From Bacteroides timonensis (GTDB lineage Bacteria > Bacteroidota > Bacteroidia > Bacteroidales > Bacteroidaceae), in assembly GCF_000513195.1 (NCBI RefSeq), contig NZ_CBVI010000015.1:36192-100191 (forward strand): 64,000 nucleotides of DNA. Reading direction: 5' to 3'. The notes under the pieces are model-generated. The model was not told the origin of the DNA. It worked only from the letters and a program-made list of their open reading frames with translations, and did no database searches. Shown here in pieces: positions 43,926-53,388 of the stretch (position 1 is the first letter of the stretch; each line of letters begins with the position of its first letter). The translations under genes were made by a program, and so were the position numbers.

Positions 43926-44618
43926 TTAGTCTCTGCGTCCCATAAATATCATAATGTAATAAATCAGCGTTGCCAATGAACCCAATGCAGCCACCACATA
44001 GGTATAAGCAGCGGAACGAAGCGCATCTTCAGCTTGCTTATGATTGTAAGAGTTCGTAATACCCGAACGGCTCAACCATACCAATGCACGCTTACTTGCG
44101 TCTATTTCCACCGGCAAAGTGACGAAACTGAACAGTGTGGTCATAGCAAACAGGATAATACCTGCCAGCAATAACTGCGGGAACGTGTTCAACAGCAAGA
44201 TACCACCCAGCAACAACCAGGTCATCCACTGCGAAGCAAACGATACCACCGGTACAAGCTTACTACGCATAGTCAGGGGAGCATAAGCCCGTGCGTGCTG
44301 CACTGCGTGACCACACTCGTGAGCGGCAACGGCAGCAGCCATGATACTATTACTTTCATATACACCTTCACTCAGGTTTACTGTCTTATTGGCAGGGTTA
44401 TAGTGATCTGTCAGTTGTCCCGGCGTATGTGTCACCTGAACATCATAAATTCCATTGTCATGTAGCATCTGAAGGGCAACATCACGACCCGTCATTCCAT
44501 TACCGGTAGGGATCTTGGAGTACTTCTTGAACTTGTTCTGCAAGTTCATTTGCACCAGCCAGCTGACTACAGCTATACCAATAAAGATAATCCATTGTAT
44601 TCCTATCATTCCTTCCAT
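43926..44618 (-). CDS. YugP-type membrane zinc metallopeptidase
   Basis: The 230-residue protein belongs to the neutral zinc metallopeptidase family (YugP). An N-terminal helix is followed by the zinc site AAAVAAHECGHAVQHA (HExxH) and by LRSKLVP-like and FASQWMTWLLLGGILLL membrane segments. VTLPVEIDASKRAL supplies the third ligand region. About four membrane helices are present. The substrate is unknown. An in-frame ATG at 44609 could be the true start. Confidence 0.87.
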   Translation of the reverse strand: MEGMIGIQWIIFIGIAVVSWLVQMNLQNKFKKYSKIPTGNGMTGRDVALQMLHDNGIYDVQVTHTPGQLTDHYNPANKTVNLSEGVYESNSIMAAAVAAHECGHAVQHARAYAPLTMRSKLVPVVSFASQWMTWLLLGGILLLNTFPQLLLAGIILFAMTTLFSFVTLPVEIDASKRALVWLSRSGITNSYNHKQAEDALRSAAYTYVVAALGSLATLIYYIMIFMGRRD

Positions 44619-44687
44619 AATCTTTTTCTGTTTTTAGTAATTAAAAATGTGTCGTTTGTTATATATAATACAAATTGTCTGCCAAAA

Positions 44688-44730
44688 ATAAAGGGAAACC
44701 GTGAGCTTTACTACAGTTTCCCTTATATTT
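44688..44730 (-). terminator. Terminator downstream of the fucosidase gene
   Basis: AAGGGAAAC at 44691-44699 pairs with GTTTCCCTT at 44716-44724, and on the minus strand the hairpin is followed by a T-rich tract. Confidence 0.6.
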
Positions 44731-44753
44731 TAGGAAGAATTAGCGAAAACCGA

Positions 44754-46064
44754 CTACTGCCCAACAAGTTGTAACTCTATCACGTAATCCGTATCTACGG
44801 GAACTTCCGGTAATTGCAATACCACTCCCTGTCCGGTACGGGCAATTCGTATCGGGGATTGATCTTTAAACAGAAAGCCCTTCTTCACCATTTTTCCATC
44901 CAATGGAAGATAAAGCGCATTATCCTTCAAGTTCAGGATGTGAACAAAAAGTCGGTTTCCCTTTTGTGTTGTCACTCCCCAATCATGTGGAGGAATAATA
45001 CCGCCACGAGTGCCATAAATCGTTTCGCCATACACTTTCATCCACTCTCCCACTTCTTTCAGCCTCCGAACTGCCACTTCCGGCAGACATCCGTCCGGTT
45101 GAGGGCCGATATTCATCAGTAGATTTGCATCCTTTCCGGCAGCCTTCACCAGATAATGTATCAATGTTTTCGTTGACTTATAATCTTGATCGGTAATCTT
45201 ATATCCCCACATCCCATTCATGGTTTCACAAGTTTCCAGAGGCAGGTGACTGACATCTTGCCCAGATAGTCCGGCACTGTTTTCCCCCGGCAGATCACGC
45301 TCGAAAATTTGTATATCTTCCCCTGGAAAAGGTACCTGATGATGGTTGTTCCCTACCAGACAAGCAGGTTGCAGGCGATGTATCAGCGCATATTGTTCCG
45401 GTAGCTGCCAATCAAAATCCGGATTAGCATCCTGATCCCACCAGCCATCGAACCAGATAGCACCTATCGGACCGTAGTTCGTCAACAACTCCGTCAGCTG
45501 GTTATTCATAAAAGTATAATAGCTTTTCCAATCTCCCTTCGGATTAGGTCTTCCGGTTCCACGCCCTGTACGTCCCCAAGGTGCATCTTCACGATACCAG
45601 TCGATATGGGAGTAATAGAAATGAAGCCGAATACCTTGTTTATGACATTCGTCTGCCAATTCTTTTACTACATCGCGCTTGAAAGGGGTTGCATCTACAA
45701 TATTATAATCAGAATACTTGGTATGAAACATAGAGAACCCTTCATGGTGACGACTCGTAAAGCAGATATATTTGGCTCCCGATGCCTTAATGGCACTTAC
45801 CCATTCAGCCGCACTAAACTTGGAAGGATAGAAACCTCCGGCAAGTTTGGCATATTCTTTATAGTTCAAATCTTTATTGGTCATCGTCCACTCACCGGTA
45901 GCCAACATACAGTATAGTCCCCAGTGCAGAAATATTCCAAACTTGTTGTCTTGAAACTCCTGACGGGTTTTCAGATTCTCGGCAGACGGTTGATAAGTCT
46001 GCGCTTTTGCAGGCAAAAAGGATGCTGCAAACAAAAGGGATAAAAGAAGGTGTGTTTTCATCAT
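44754..46064 (-). CDS. Alpha-L-fucosidase (GH29)
   Basis: The 436-residue secreted enzyme has a signal peptide ending PAKAQ. GH29 signatures are KFGIFLHWGLYCMLATGEW, YICFTSRHHEGFSMFHTKYSDYNIV, YYSHIDWYRED and GPIGAIWFDGWWD with the predicted nucleophile Asp in WFDG. The C-terminal beta domain is short. It removes alpha-linked fucose from host glycans in the periplasm. No SusCD pair or regulator is adjacent, so it is an orphan glycosidase here. Confidence 0.92.
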   Translation of the reverse strand: MMKTHLLLSLLFAASFLPAKAQTYQPSAENLKTRQEFQDNKFGIFLHWGLYCMLATGEWTMTNKDLNYKEYAKLAGGFYPSKFSAAEWVSAIKASGAKYICFTSRHHEGFSMFHTKYSDYNIVDATPFKRDVVKELADECHKQGIRLHFYYSHIDWYREDAPWGRTGRGTGRPNPKGDWKSYYTFMNNQLTELLTNYGPIGAIWFDGWWDQDANPDFDWQLPEQYALIHRLQPACLVGNNHHQVPFPGEDIQIFERDLPGENSAGLSGQDVSHLPLETCETMNGMWGYKITDQDYKSTKTLIHYLVKAAGKDANLLMNIGPQPDGCLPEVAVRRLKEVGEWMKVYGETIYGTRGGIIPPHDWGVTTQKGNRLFVHILNLKDNALYLPLDGKMVKKGFLFKDQSPIRIARTGQGVVLQLPEVPVDTDYVIELQLVGQ

Positions 46065-46084
46065 AAGTATGCGGATGGGTTAAT

Positions 46085-46132
46085 AAAAAATGAGATTACA
46101 TCAGCATGTATACTGATGTAATCTCATTATAA
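46085..46132 (-). terminator. purA terminator
   Basis: ATGAGATTACATCAG at 46090-46104 and CTGATGTAATCTCAT at 46113-46127 form a perfect 15-bp stem with an 8-nt loop. On the minus strand it is followed by TTTTTT. Confidence 0.85.
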
Positions 46133-46143
46133 TATAATTAGGC

Positions 46144-47415
46144 TTACTCTTCTGTATAACGTTCAATCGTCTGTCCACGATCAGGACCTACGGAAACAAT
46201 CTTGATGGGCACACCAAGTTGTTCTTCCAGGAATGTCAGGTAAGCATTGAATTCTTCTGGGAATTCATCTTCGCTCTGCATTCTCGTCATGTCAGTTTCC
46301 CAACCAGGCAACTCAACATAAACCGGCTCAAGACCTTCGCTGATGTCATACGGGAAATAATCGATTTCTTCACCGTTTACTTTATAAGCTACACAGGCTT
46401 TGATTGTTTCGAATGAATCGAGTACATCGCTCTTCATCATGATCAATTTGGTAACACCGTCTACCATAATGGCATACTTCAACGCCACCAAGTCAATCCA
46501 ACCGCAACGACGTTTACGACCTGTTACTGAACCGAACTCATGTCCCAGTGTACAAATCTGGTCACCTGTCTTATCAAACAGTTCCGTCGGGAACGGACCT
46601 GCACCTACACGTGTACAGTATGCTTTGAAGATACCATAGACTTCACCAATCTTATTAGGAGCCACACCCAAACCGGTACATGCACCTGCACAAATAGTAT
46701 TGGAAGAAGTAACGAACGGATATGAACCAAAGTCGATATCCAACATCGTCCCCTGAGCACCTTCACAAAGTACTGACTTATTATCGTTCAGCAGGTTATT
46801 GATTTCATGCTCGCTGTCTACCAACGGGAATTGCTTCAGGTACTCAATACCTTCCATCCAGGCCTTTTCAATTTCTGTCAGGTCATACTCATAATTCAAA
46901 CCTTTCAGAATTTGCTCATGACGAGCTTTGGCTTCAGCATATTTCTGTTCGAAGTTATGCAGGATATCACCTACACGCACACCGTTACGACTAATCTTAT
47001 CGGTATAAGTAGGGCCGATACCTTTACCCGTTGTGCCTACTTTAGCATCACCTTTCGCAGCTTCGTAAGCGGCGTCCAATATGCGGTGGGTCGGCAAGAT
47101 GAGATGCGCTTTCTTAGAGATATGCAAGCGCGCTTTCAGGTTATGACCGGATGCTTCCAATGCTTCAGCCTCTGCCTTGAAGAGAGCCGGATCAAGCACT
47201 ACGCCATTACCAATGATATTCACCTTGTCACCTTGGAAAATTCCCGAGGGAATAGAACGGAGCACATACTTCTGCCCTTCGAACTCGAGTGTATGTCCGG
47301 CATTCGGTCCGCCTTGGAAGCGAGCCACGACATCGTATCTCGGAGTTAATACGTCAACGACTTTGCCTTTGCCTTCGTCGCCCCATTGTAATCCTAATAG
47401 AACATCTACTTTCAT
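46144..47415 (-). CDS. purA: Adenylosuccinate synthase
   Basis: The 423-residue enzyme joins IMP and aspartate with GTP in AMP synthesis. Signatures: DVLLGLQWGDEGKGKVVD, GGPNAGHTLEF, PSGIF, GTTGKGIGPTYTDKISRNGVRVGD, CEGAQGTMLDIDFGSYPFVTSSNT, GAGPFPTE and GRKRRCGWIDLVALKYA. Length is normal. Its ATG overlaps the stop of the upstream Fur-family gene (ATGA), so the two are transcribed together from the promoter at 47928-47957. Confidence 0.96.
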   Translation of the reverse strand: MKVDVLLGLQWGDEGKGKVVDVLTPRYDVVARFQGGPNAGHTLEFEGQKYVLRSIPSGIFQGDKVNIIGNGVVLDPALFKAEAEALEASGHNLKARLHISKKAHLILPTHRILDAAYEAAKGDAKVGTTGKGIGPTYTDKISRNGVRVGDILHNFEQKYAEAKARHEQILKGLNYEYDLTEIEKAWMEGIEYLKQFPLVDSEHEINNLLNDNKSVLCEGAQGTMLDIDFGSYPFVTSSNTICAGACTGLGVAPNKIGEVYGIFKAYCTRVGAGPFPTELFDKTGDQICTLGHEFGSVTGRKRRCGWIDLVALKYAIMVDGVTKLIMMKSDVLDSFETIKACVAYKVNGEEIDYFPYDISEGLEPVYVELPGWETDMTRMQSEDEFPEEFNAYLTFLEEQLGVPIKIVSVGPDRGQTIERYTEE

Positions 47416-47900
47416 TTTTCTTTCTTATGGTTATTATTTTTCTTCTTACGTTTGTTAGCGCGGTCGCACTTACTGCACAATCCATACAGGTAAAGCGAAT
47501 AATGCGACAGACTGAACCGACTCAATTTAGTATTCCCAATCGCCTGCTGTAACTCTTCGTTCTGAAATTCAGTCACCTTGCCACACTGCGTGCAGATTTG
47601 ATGGTGATGCGTATCACGGTTATAGCTCTTTTCGTATTGGGAGGAGTTTCCGAACTGATGTTTGATTACCAGTCGTGCATTGATGAGAAGGATAATAGTA
47701 TTGTAAAGAGTCGCGCGGCTCACACGGAAATTCTCCTGGTCAGCCATCAGCGAATAAAGCGTATCGATGTCAAAATGACCATCAATGGAATAGATAGTAT
47801 CGAGTATGGCATAGCGTTCGGGAGTCTTGCGATGCCCGTTCGCGTTGAGATATTCAGTGAATATCTGCTTTACCGTATCTTTCACATTCTGACTTTCCAT
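47412..47900 (-). CDS. Fur-family metalloregulator
   Basis: With start at ATG 47900 the protein has 162 residues. The winged-helix half includes RKTPERYAILDTI and FRVSRATLYNTIILLINARLV. The dimerisation half has HHHQICTQCGKV with C103/C106 and LCSKCDRANKRK with C142/C145, giving the structural zinc site. A lysine-rich tail follows. Whether it senses iron, zinc or peroxide is not evident. A longer frame to 47978 has non-family residues and overlaps the promoter. Translational overlap with purA is unusual for the family. Confidence 0.88.
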   Translation of the reverse strand: MESQNVKDTVKQIFTEYLNANGHRKTPERYAILDTIYSIDGHFDIDTLYSLMADQENFRVSRATLYNTIILLINARLVIKHQFGNSSQYEKSYNRDTHHHQICTQCGKVTEFQNEELQQAIGNTKLSRFSLSHYSLYLYGLCSKCDRANKRKKKNNNHKKEK

Positions 47901-47927
47901 TTTGGCGGCGCAGTTTTTTACAGCCAA

Positions 47928-47957
47928 CAAAGTTAAGCCTTTTTTGCGGAAAGCAAA
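47928..47957 (-). promoter_or_regulatory. Promoter of the fur-like/purA operon
   Basis: On the minus strand TTTG (47954-47957), an 18-nt spacer and TAACTTTG (47928-47935) fit the Bacteroides consensus. Confidence 0.6.
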
Positions 47958-47964
47958 TGAGAAA

Positions 47965-48010
47965 GGGGAAAAAAACAAAAAAAGAGTGATAGAGTAATCA
48001 CCCTATCACT
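47965..48010 (-). terminator. Terminator of the DNA alkylation repair gene
   Basis: AGTGATAG at 47985-47992 pairs with CTATCACT at 48003-48010, and the minus strand continues into a long T-rich tract. The stem begins directly after the stop codon. Confidence 0.75.
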
Positions 48011-48670
48011 TTATTCTATTTCTTCTCTCACAAGATTATATAGCAACTGTTCGGCTTCCGATTCGGAATGTTCCATCTCTTCCACCCGACGGCACACTTG
48101 GAAAGCATGTTCTTCACTATGCTGCATGAAGCGGCGAATGGCCGCCATAGCTGCATTGCGCACGTGGTAGGAACCGGAAATAAAAGCGCAAACTGCCTGG
48201 TCGAGAAATTCGTTCGCAGTACGTTCATTCATATCTCCCTTCTTCATCAGCAGGCGGGCAATGGTGAGAAAACCGCACGTCTGTACATACTCCCGCTCAT
48301 CGGCAATCCATTGAAAAGACTTCGCAGGAGCATAAGGAAGATGCTGGAACAGATTCATAGAAGTAAGTTCCGCTATTTCAATATTCTGAATATTTTCCAC
48401 CCAGATATCAGCAATCTCCGGAAAGAAGCTGTCTACCGGCTGCAACAGCCCTGCCAGAATCTTACATTCACGGATATCCTCTTTCCACAAAGCTTGCGCC
48501 AATGAGTGATCTTTTTCATACCCTTCGGCAATTGCCTTGATACGGGGAAGTTCTACACCGAAATTCAATTTATAGACCAGCCCCTTTTCACGCATACTTT
48601 GAGACACAGCCCCGTTCATAGAGAGGCGGAGCTGTGTCTTTATTTCTTTCAGTTGTTCATGTAGATCCAC
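48011..48670 (-). CDS. DNA alkylation repair-like protein (AlkD/HEAT-like)
   Basis: A 219-residue all-helical protein with ARM/HEAT-like repeats. Segments such as LWKEDIRECKILAGLLQP and VENIQNIEIAELTSMNLFQHLP fit the DNA alkylation repair family, whose AlkD members excise alkylated bases. The catalytic residues cannot be assigned with confidence, so enzymatic activity is uncertain. The start codon is GTG at 48670. It lies 17 bp downstream of the DPP III gene. Confidence 0.7.
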   Translation of the reverse strand: MDLHEQLKEIKTQLRLSMNGAVSQSMREKGLVYKLNFGVELPRIKAIAEGYEKDHSLAQALWKEDIRECKILAGLLQPVDSFFPEIADIWVENIQNIEIAELTSMNLFQHLPYAPAKSFQWIADEREYVQTCGFLTIARLLMKKGDMNERTANEFLDQAVCAFISGSYHVRNAAMAAIRRFMQHSEEHAFQVCRRVEEMEHSESEAEQLLYNLVREEIE

Positions 48671-48687
48671 AAAACAATGATTTATAG

Positions 48688-50733
48688 TTAATTATTAATA
48701 GAAGGCAGATTAGAATAATCCTTACTGTAACGCAACATTTGTTCCGCATAACCTTCGTCATAAGTCACCTTTACGTCGGTTATCTTACCGGCTGCATCTA
48801 CCACTGCTTCATATTTCGGGTTTACAAATCCCTTGTACGGAGCCAGATTCAGTTTCTTATAACGTTCCAGAACTTCGGCATGCAAAGCCGGATCTACCTT
48901 CACTGCATAGCTTTCTACCAAATCATGCGCACTTTGATAGTCGCCTGTTGATTTGATACGTTGGATCTCGGACAGTAATTCACCGAAGAGTTCACGCAGT
49001 TTTTCGTAATCGTTCACCACCACATAAGTCTTACCATCTTTCTTCACCAATTCTACTACTTTATCCGCCGCACCTTTCTCAAACACCCAGCGGGCAATGA
49101 GCTGACGATTACGCATGTGGGCTTCTTCCACATTATTACCCGGTTCAATGCGAACCAGCTGTGTCATCAGGCCGTTCATCAGATAAGTATAATATTCTGC
49201 TTTGTAAGCATCTTCATTGGGTGTCAGTCCCAATTCTACCAACTTAGGATCAGCTACATAATACAGACCGAATAAGTCCGCACGCGCTTCCTCGATCGTA
49301 GAGCCATAGGCTTTCAAAGCATCCGGATCAACTCCCGGAAGCAACTTTCCGGAACCATGTCCCAAACATTCATGCAAGTCCGTATGGAGTTCGCCTGTCA
49401 GATCGGCATATTTATCTATCAACTGCAATTCGGCATCGCTATATACAAACTCTTCATTGAATCCGTTGCCATGGGCCGCCTTATTATATGCATCCGTAAT
49501 ATTACCGATAGTCACAGATTTAGAACCATGATGGCTACGTATCCAGTTGGAGTTAGGCAAATTGATACCGATAGCCGTTGCCGGATAAAGGTCACCGGCC
49601 AGAATAGCAGCCGTAATCACCTTGGCGGAAACACCTTTCACTTCATCTTTCTTGAATTGTTTATCTACCGGAGAGTGATCTTCAAACCATTGCGCATTGC
49701 CACTGATAATCTCAGTACGATGCGTAGCTTCCATATCCTTAAAGTTTACCAATGATTCCCAGCTTGCCTTCATACCCAACGGATCACCATAGCTTTCAGT
49801 AAATCCATTCACAAAGTCCACAAGGGAATTCAAATCTTTCACCCAAAGGATAGCATATTCATCAAAAGTCTTCAGATCACCGGTCTCATAAAACTTTATC
49901 AGTTCGGCAATCACAGCCTTCTGTTCCGGATTTTCAGCTACGCCTTCCGCTTTCTTCAGCCAGTATACAATCTTATCGATAGCCTGTCCGTACAGACCAC
50001 CCACTTTCCAAATCTTTTCCTGAATCTTGCCGTTCTCTTTCACCAGACGACTGTTCAGACCGTAAGAAACAGGCGTTTCGTCTTTCGGATCTTTCATTGC
50101 ATTATAGAAGCCTTCAGCTTCTTTCTGTGTCACACCGTCATAATAGTTGCAAGCAGAAGTCAGCACCAAGTCCTCTCTTGCTGCCTGGTTCACGCGTTTC
50201 GGCATCACAGCCGGATCAAAAATAACCGGAAATAATTCATCGCATAATTGCTCCACGGTTTGTCCTTCAGCCAGCGGCAATGTAGAGGTATCTACGCTCA
50301 GCACAGCCTCTTTGAAAAATTCGGGAGCAAAACCCGGCACGAACTTCTCAGAACCATAATGATGATGAATGCCATTAGAGAACCACACACGTTTAAGGTA
50401 CACTTCCATCGCCTTAAAATCAGGCGTATTTTTGTCTCCTTTATATCCTGTATAAACAGCTTCCAACGTTCTCCGAATGCGCAGGTTATATTTTCCATTC
50501 TGATCGAAAAGAATGTCACGGCCCTGCAAAGCAGCTTCCGTAAGGTAATACACCAGCTCTTTCTGTTGGAGCGACAAGTTCTCGAAACCGGGAACCCGGT
50601 AACGTAATATTTGTAAGTCTGCAAATTGTTCCACTGTATAATCAAATTTATCTGCCTCGGCAGTTGTTGTCTTCGAACCGCTACAAGCTGTCAGCAATGC
50701 AAAAGCGGCACATGCTATTAGTTGTTTCTTCAT
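48688..50733 (-). CDS. Dipeptidyl-peptidase III lipoprotein (M49)
   Basis: The 681-residue zinc peptidase has a lipobox LTAC near residue 17. The zinc motif is HECLGHGSGK, the form of HExxxH seen in Bacteroides DPP III, and the third ligand region is STIEEARADLFGLYY. It releases dipeptides from the N-terminus of oligopeptides. The lipidated N-terminus suggests location at the cell envelope, unlike the cytosolic eukaryotic enzyme. Length fits the bacterial family. Confidence 0.93.
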   Translation of the reverse strand: MKKQLIACAAFALLTACSGSKTTTAEADKFDYTVEQFADLQILRYRVPGFENLSLQQKELVYYLTEAALQGRDILFDQNGKYNLRIRRTLEAVYTGYKGDKNTPDFKAMEVYLKRVWFSNGIHHHYGSEKFVPGFAPEFFKEAVLSVDTSTLPLAEGQTVEQLCDELFPVIFDPAVMPKRVNQAAREDLVLTSACNYYDGVTQKEAEGFYNAMKDPKDETPVSYGLNSRLVKENGKIQEKIWKVGGLYGQAIDKIVYWLKKAEGVAENPEQKAVIAELIKFYETGDLKTFDEYAILWVKDLNSLVDFVNGFTESYGDPLGMKASWESLVNFKDMEATHRTEIISGNAQWFEDHSPVDKQFKKDEVKGVSAKVITAAILAGDLYPATAIGINLPNSNWIRSHHGSKSVTIGNITDAYNKAAHGNGFNEEFVYSDAELQLIDKYADLTGELHTDLHECLGHGSGKLLPGVDPDALKAYGSTIEEARADLFGLYYVADPKLVELGLTPNEDAYKAEYYTYLMNGLMTQLVRIEPGNNVEEAHMRNRQLIARWVFEKGAADKVVELVKKDGKTYVVVNDYEKLRELFGELLSEIQRIKSTGDYQSAHDLVESYAVKVDPALHAEVLERYKKLNLAPYKGFVNPKYEAVVDAAGKITDVKVTYDEGYAEQMLRYSKDYSNLPSINN

Positions 50734-50836
50734 GTGTCGGGAGATATGTGAGTTGGTATTTAGAAAAGACGAAAAGGAAGTATTCCGAAACAGTTGCTCC
50801 GGAATATTTCCTTTTTATACATTGTTCTACGCAGAA

Positions 50837-51301
50837 TTATTGTTTTTTATCTGCGTGTTTTTTACGATATCCGTTAGGAGTTTCACCTACATTCTTGTAA
50901 AATGCAGCGTAGAAAGACTGACGGTTGGCAAAACCTACCATCGTGCTAATTTCCTCTACATTCTTGTCGGCATATCTCTTGTCCGTCAATAAATGCTTAG
51001 CATCTTTTACTCTGTACTCATTCAATAGGCATGAATAGTTCATACCAAAACGAGAATTTACGACAGCAGACAGATAGCGAGTGTTAGTTTTCAACTCTTT
51101 CGCCAAGTCTTTAGCCGAGTAATCGGGATCTTTGTACTTCTTCTGCACAACTACGATATTCAATATCTTGTCATACAATTCATCTGCCAATTCCGGACGA
51201 ATCAACGAGCGGTAAGCAGCATTCTTCTCTTTTTTCTCTCTCAGGTTATAGGGGCGCTTCTTAGTAGCCGCTTCCTGATTCTTGTTTTCTAAATCACTCA
51301 T
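50837..51301 (-). CDS. Small AraC-family HTH protein
   Basis: A 154-residue protein made of a charged N-terminal segment and a C-terminal AraC-type DNA-binding domain: YSAKDLAKELKTNTRYLSAVVNSRFGMNYSCLLNEYRVKDAKHLL, then VEEISTMVGFANRQSFYAAFYKNVGETPNGYRKK. No ligand-binding or receiver domain is present, so its activity is probably controlled by amount or by a partner. The target is unknown. Confidence 0.9.
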   Translation of the reverse strand: MSDLENKNQEAATKKRPYNLREKKEKNAAYRSLIRPELADELYDKILNIVVVQKKYKDPDYSAKDLAKELKTNTRYLSAVVNSRFGMNYSCLLNEYRVKDAKHLLTDKRYADKNVEEISTMVGFANRQSFYAAFYKNVGETPNGYRKKHADKKQ

Positions 51302-51523
51302 TTGAATTAACTGGTTAGGGTTTGTTAAAAAATGAAAGCCCGAAGGATTTTCCTTTAGACTTTACAAAAGTCTGACATTTTTTTCTAATACGCAACTTTT
51401 CTCGTACATATTTTTGATCTATAAACAACGAAAAAGGTTGAAATGTAGTATTTAAGCCGATTTAATAAGAAACTTTAACTTTTGCAAAAGGGGTTATGAT
51501 ATAAAATGAAAACGTTTATCAGC

Positions 51524-51555
51524 TTGTTTTATATACAATAATTAATGTACCTTTG
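51524..51555 (+). promoter_or_regulatory. recQ promoter
   Basis: TTG at 51524-51526, a 21-nt spacer and TACCTTTG at 51548-51555. The -7 element overlaps the TTG at 51553 where a longer frame begins, which supports ATG 51580 as the true start. Confidence 0.7.
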
Positions 51556-51579
51556 CAGGATAAAACTTTATCAACGAAA

Positions 51580-53388
51580 ATGATACAGACGCTTAAACGA
51601 TATTTTGGTTACGATAGTTTCCGCCCCTTACAAGAAGAGATTATCCGCACATTACTGGCCGGAAAAGATTCCTTGGTATTAATGCCTACCGGAGGTGGAA
51701 AGTCCATTTGTTACCAGCTTCCAGCCCTGTTATGCGAAGGAACTGCCGTCGTGGTTTCCCCTTTAATTTCCCTGATGAAAGATCAGGTGGAATCACTTTG
51801 TGCCAACGGTGTAGCTGCGGGCGCTCTGAACAGCAGTAACGACGAGACGGAAAATGCCGCCCTACGCCGTTCTTGCATGGAAGGAAAGCTGAAATTACTC
51901 TACATTTCGCCTGAGAAATTAATAGCAGAAGCCAACTATCTTTTAAGAGATATGCACATCTCATTATTTGCCATCGATGAAGCGCATTGCATTTCACAAT
52001 GGGGGCATGATTTTCGTCCGGAATATGCACAAATGGGATTCATACGCGAGATGTTTCCAAAGATTCCGGTCATAGCTCTTACAGCTACAGCAGATAAAAT
52101 TACACGTGAAGATATTGTACGGCAGTTACACCTCAATCAGCCGAAGGTTTTCATCTCTTCTTTCGACCGTCCCAACCTGAGCCTTACCGTAAAACGGGGA
52201 TACCAACAGAAAGAAAAAAGTAAAGCCATACTGGATTTCATTGGTCGCCATCGCGGTGAAAGCGGCATCATCTATTGCATGAGTCGCAGCAAAACGGAGA
52301 CAGTGGCACAAATGCTGCAAAAACAAGGGTTTCGTGCAGCCGTTTATCATGCCGGATTATCCTCCGCCCGAAGGGATGAAGCACAGGATGATTTCATCAA
52401 CGACCGTGTACAAATAGTTTGTGCCACGATTGCTTTCGGTATGGGAATTGATAAAAGTAATGTGCGCTGGGTCATCCATTACAATCTGCCTAAGAGTATA
52501 GAGAGTTTTTACCAGGAGATTGGGCGTGCCGGACGAGATGGGTTGCCAAGTGATACTCTCTTATTTTATTCTCTGGCCGACCTCATTCTATTAACCAAGT
52601 TTGCGACGGAAAGCGGTCAACAAGGTATCAATCTGGAGAAGTTACAACGTATGCAACAATATGCTGAAGCTGATGTTTGCCGGCGTCGCATCCTGTTGAG
52701 TTATTTCGGAGAAGCCACTACAGAGGATTGCGGGAACTGTGATGTCTGCAAGAATCCACCCCAACGTTTTGACGGAACTGTGATTGTACAAAAAGCTCTA
52801 AGTGCTATCGTCCGTACGGAACAGCAGATCGGCACGAGTATTCTTGTAGATATCTTGCGCGGAAATAATACTCCGGATGTATCGGAAAAAGGCTACCAGC
52901 AACTGAAAACTTTCGGTGCCGGACGTGAAGTTCCTGCCCGTGACTGGCAGGACTACTTGTTACAAATGCTACAACTGGGTTATTTTGAAATAGCATACAA
53001 CGAGAACAACCATCTGAAAATAACAAGCAGCGGTAATGATGTTCTCTTCGGGCGGGCGCAAGCACGGTTGGCAGTAATCCGGCGTGAAGAGTTCGCATCC
53101 ACCAAAGGACGAAAGAAAAAATCAACCATTCCGGTCAGAGAGCTACCATTGGGGTTACCGAACACGGAAAGTGAAGAACTTTTCGAGGCCCTGCGTGCGT
53201 TACGGAAAAGGCTCGCAGATCAAGAAGCACTACCGGCTTATATTGTACTGTCCGACAAGGTATTGCATTTACTCAGCACCGCCCGCCCTATTACAATGGA
53301 AGCATTCGGCAATATCAGCGGAATCGGTGAATATAAAAAGAAGAAATACGGGAAGGATTTTGTCGAGTTAATCAAGAAATACGTTTAA
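51580..53388 (+). CDS. recQ: ATP-dependent DNA helicase RecQ
   Basis: With start at ATG 51580 it has 602 residues. Helicase motifs: FRPLQEEIIRTLL (Q/0), LMPTGGGKSICYQLPAL (I), AIDEAHCISQWGHDFRPEY (II), ALTATAD (III), IIYCMSRSKTETVAQ (IV), ATIAFGMGIDKSNVRWVIHYN (V) and QEIGRAGRDG (VI). Then come the RecQ-C zinc cysteines (CRRRILLSYFGE...CGNCDVCKN) and an HRDC domain at the C-terminus. It unwinds DNA 3'-5' in recombination and repair. A large periodic hairpin array follows about 140 bp after the stop. Confidence 0.96.
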   Translation: MIQTLKRYFGYDSFRPLQEEIIRTLLAGKDSLVLMPTGGGKSICYQLPALLCEGTAVVVSPLISLMKDQVESLCANGVAAGALNSSNDETENAALRRSCMEGKLKLLYISPEKLIAEANYLLRDMHISLFAIDEAHCISQWGHDFRPEYAQMGFIREMFPKIPVIALTATADKITREDIVRQLHLNQPKVFISSFDRPNLSLTVKRGYQQKEKSKAILDFIGRHRGESGIIYCMSRSKTETVAQMLQKQGFRAAVYHAGLSSARRDEAQDDFINDRVQIVCATIAFGMGIDKSNVRWVIHYNLPKSIESFYQEIGRAGRDGLPSDTLLFYSLADLILLTKFATESGQQGINLEKLQRMQQYAEADVCRRRILLSYFGEATTEDCGNCDVCKNPPQRFDGTVIVQKALSAIVRTEQQIGTSILVDILRGNNTPDVSEKGYQQLKTFGAGREVPARDWQDYLLQMLQLGYFEIAYNENNHLKITSSGNDVLFGRAQARLAVIRREEFASTKGRKKKSTIPVRELPLGLPNTESEELFEALRALRKRLADQEALPAYIVLSDKVLHLLSTARPITMEAFGNISGIGEYKKKKYGKDFVELIKKYV

